Shown here: positions 61,441-64,000 of the stretch, piece by piece
Position numbering within the stretch: the stretch's first letter is position 1
Layout: every line of letters begins with the position of its first letter
Source: Patiria miniata
Taxonomy: Eukaryota; Echinodermata; Asteroidea; Valvatida; Asterinidae
NCBI RefSeq assembly: GCF_015706575.1
Contig: NW_024037055.1
Location: 11,508,262 to 11,572,261, forward strand
Direction of reading: 5' to 3'
DNA: 64,000 nt
Position numbers and translations under genes: made by a program
Notes under the pieces: generated by a model
Database searches by the model: none
Seen by the model: the letters and a program-made list of their open reading frames with translations, nothing else
Told to the model about the DNA's origin: nothing

Positions 61441-63200
61441 GATCACTGTAGCCCCTCGCCCTTCCCCGAACACGGGGCAGCCCGAGGGGACCAGCCACCA
61501 CGCTTCAGTGGGCTCCAGTCACCCATGCCCTCCCGACACAGTGCGAGTTCCACTGGTTGCCGGGACGGGCTATTGCACGGGCTATCGGACCTGCTGTGCT
61601 CGCTCAGCCCACGAGGCCTGAGACACTGTCGGCCGGGTATGATATGAGCTACGCTATACCCCAGCACTTCCCCGAGCATGGGACAACACAAGGGGAATAG
61701 CCGCCAAGCTTCAGTGGGCTCTAGTCACCCGTGCCCTCCCGACACAGTGCCAAGTACCACTGGATGCCGGGACAGGCTATTTCATGGGAACGACCAGCGC
61801 TCGCTCAGCCCACGGGGCTTGAGGCGTTGGTCGGGTATGCTATGAGCAACGCGGAGCCTGTCACCTGGGGATACCCCGGCCCAACAGGCCACCGTTGTAT
61901 CTTGCTCTGAGGGACCATTCTCGTCATCGGATTTTATCCGTTGTTTTGGGCGTCCTGGTGCCCCAGGTGTCTTCCGGCGTTTCCTCTGACACACCCTGGG
62001 GCCGTTCTTCAAAGAAGTAGAAGAAGGCTGATCGCTAATACCACGCCGTTCTTCTTCAGATGCTGGCGGCTCTTCTGACTGGTCCCACCCGGCAAACGCC
62101 CCCGTGGTGAGGCCCTATTGTTGGCCCCCCTGAAGCGGCAAGTCACGCCTCACAACCCTCGGCCGTTGGTTTCACTTCACAGTCTTCAGTCGCAGGTCAC
62201 GATTGGGTGACCCATGAACAAGGGGTCATACTGCACACAGATAGCCGTGCTCCGGAGTCCCTACCTGCAGTGAATGTTTCACAGTCGTCATTCGTTGGTC
62301 ATGGTTAGGTGGCCAAAGCACAAAGAGATACACGTGTACACATGTTCATTTGTACATGTACACAATGTACAATGATACCATGTATGGTTGCATGCACCGG
62401 AGGCCCAGCCTATGGCGAGCCCTTCACATTCGCCGGCCGTGGACCACGGTTAGGTGGACCGGAGACAACGGGACCTACCGCACGCAGTTAGCCGTGCGCC
62501 GGGATCCCTGCATGTGTTGAGTATTCACCCATCGATGTCTATTTACTCCGAGGGAGTTGTCCAGCCACCGCCGCGTGGTTCTGTACATCTCGCCCCTCCA
62601 GACGGCTCTTGTTCACCGGAGTCAACTCGATCTTTGCAATTGGCTGACTCGGCCGATGATGACGAAGAACCAGACCAATTACAGCGACTGTCCATCACCG
62701 AAACGGAAGTTCGTATTGTGTAGAGGGACATGATACGGGTACATTACCCTCCGCCGATGAGCCCCTCCGCCCGATCATAAATTTAAATCTTTGAGGCGCG
62801 GAACGGGCTTCACATCTAACAATGACGAAGTGTTCCCCAAACTTCCTTTGGATCAAGTGTGTGTGGAATACATCGACATTATGTCAATGGACAAACGGCG
62901 TCCATTTCTCACGCGGGAATAGGATTACTATCGTACAACCCGATTCGTTCTCCTTATTCTTTGATCAAACTCGGGCGATTTTTTGCACCAATCCCACCGC
63001 GGCAAACACAGCCGGGATGAGGACACGGTTGTTTGGGTCCACTCATTGCAAGCCTTACAATTGTTCTCGGCTACATTGCCGAGTTCATTGTCAGCTCTAT
63101 GTGGCGGGCATCATTGCTGAAACGGCCCGTCTGAATTGCGAGCCTTGCTCTGTAGCCCTCTACAGTAATCACGGTTGGGTGGCTCGAGGACAAAGGGACA
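61441..63200 (+). mobile_element. DIRS-like fossil C, Gag-region fragments with an internal duplication
   Basis: Two side-by-side copies (about 61450-61650 and 61670-61890) of the segment corresponding to 40230-40480 of element A (phrases CCCTCCCGACACAGTG and GGTTGCCGGGACGGGCTA). A later part (about 62560-62790) corresponds to 40790-41010 ([14 protein letters not shown]). Nothing beyond Gag is recognisable. Old and broken. Confidence 0.75.
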
Positions 63201-64000
63201 CGCCGCACTTGTGTGCGTCGGTGTTTCTGCCTGCACTATAAGTCTGAAATCGCTGCAGTTCTTCATGTACACGTACATGTACATTGCACAGTGTTCATTG
63301 TGCATGTGCATGTACAGTCGAACCCTGATAAGAAAAGCACTGTTAATACAACACCATGCTTATACATGTAACAGGGAAAATGTTAAGTTCCAAGTTTTGG
63401 GTTTTGTTCTTTTTTTTCTGCCCTTCACAATGAACTCCAGCCTGAACATAACCTCAACGACTGGTTGTTGTGATGCTTCTGTAGATCAGGCACACATGTG
63501 GTCCACACATGTGTGGACCACATTCGCAAGATGTGCCCGCATCCAAGATGCCTGTTGCTCTACAAGCAAGAATGTGATAATTTCCATTTTCTGTTAGTGA
63601 ATTTCGGTAATTTTGTTGTCACACCTTCCCTCTCCAATGCAGCTAAGGACAAGCTGCCAGCAGTAGAGGGACCATATCATTCAAGCACCCCTTTGTAGAT
63701 AATACTTGGCAAGCTTGAATGCACTTTACAGTATGAAGTACGTTAGGTATTATCACTGTTAAGTGCACAGTCTACACTCGGTACCCTATTAGTTTACACG
63801 AGTGCAGACCCCAACGACCTCGACCCACCAGGGTAACATGCTTGATGAGCTGTTTCTCCCGTCGAAGGTCGCCCGCCAAAGATTCGAGTCCCACTTTGTA
63901 ACGGACAAAAGTATTTTTGCGGGGGATATTGATGTTTACATCCATATTGGTCAATGATGGCTGCTCAGATGGTCGATCTCAGAAAGCCGTCAAATCAACG
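63201..64000. other. Right edge of window, no supported gene
   Basis: An ACATGTAC-rich stretch (63264-63320) and CAGTCGAACCCTGATAAG near 63316, resembling a Tc1/pogo-type end. A weak splice-acceptor-like site at 63642 is discussed among the rejected items. Confidence 0.35.

Noticed and set aside
63643-63698. Possible last exon of the reductase after a CTCTCCAATGCAG acceptor, phase-compatible, ending in TAG
   Set aside because: The encoded 18 residues (AKDKLPAVEGPYHSSTPL) show no resemblance to the C-terminal region of the family and would leave the protein about 60 residues short.

Overview
The window is eukaryotic: long AT-rich non-coding tracts, spliceosomal exons, and a dense mix of transposable elements of many classes. 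BEL/Pao, Gypsy-like, DIRS-like and Polinton fossils occur together with CR1/L2-like and RTE-like LINEs, tRNA-derived SINEs, and hAT-, Mutator-, Harbinger- and piggyBac-type DNA elements. With the recurrent TACATGTA/ACATGTAC motif and many poly(G)/poly(C) runs, this suggests a marine invertebrate, most likely a non-vertebrate deuterostome (cephalochordate, hemichordate or echinoderm type). The species assignment is inference only.

The one host gene I can support is a plus-strand NADP-dependent reductase of the extended SDR family, the dihydroflavonol reductase/cinnamoyl-CoA reductase-like group. Its five exons (16583-16616, 17202-17403, 38148-38329, 50664-50798, 56868-57074) have matching splice phases and carry the Rossmann glycine motif and the S/Y/K catalytic residues. 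The C-terminal exon or exons were not found. The exons are spread over more than 40 kb because the introns are filled with mobile elements.

Layout. 1-14.8 kb: a decayed, truncated Polinton (PolB on plus, integrase on minus). It is split by an apparent solo LTR, which is itself split by a young-looking BEL/Pao element; target duplications match at both levels. 14.8-17.4 kb: gene start, with a hAT-like element made of GACTCGAGTC motifs in intron 1. 17.4-38.1 kb (intron 2): a 1.2-kb foldback element with a 9-bp target duplication, a second GACTCGAGTC element, a SINE, a nearly full-length CR1/L2-like LINE on minus, a piggyBac fragment, a tandem-repeat element with nuclear-receptor-like half-sites, and an old DIRS-like fossil holding a TTAA-flanked MITE, a SINE and an RTE-like LINE fragment. 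38.3-50.7 kb (intron 3): two small inverted-repeat elements, a nearly whole DIRS-like element with 105-107-bp inverted terminal repeats, and a second copy of the tandem-repeat element with six units instead of two. 50.8-56.9 kb (intron 4): a Harbinger-like MITE, a GTTGATT minisatellite and a 1.26-kb hAT-like element. 57.1-64 kb: a short Gypsy-like LTR element enclosing a hAT-like MITE, and a third, fragmentary DIRS-like gag region.

I found no new multi-gene system. The most interesting signals are non-coding: the mobile 145-bp repeat cassette carrying AGGTCA-type half-sites in tandem, the foldback element with its nested MITE, and hAT-like elements built almost wholly from short palindromic repeats.
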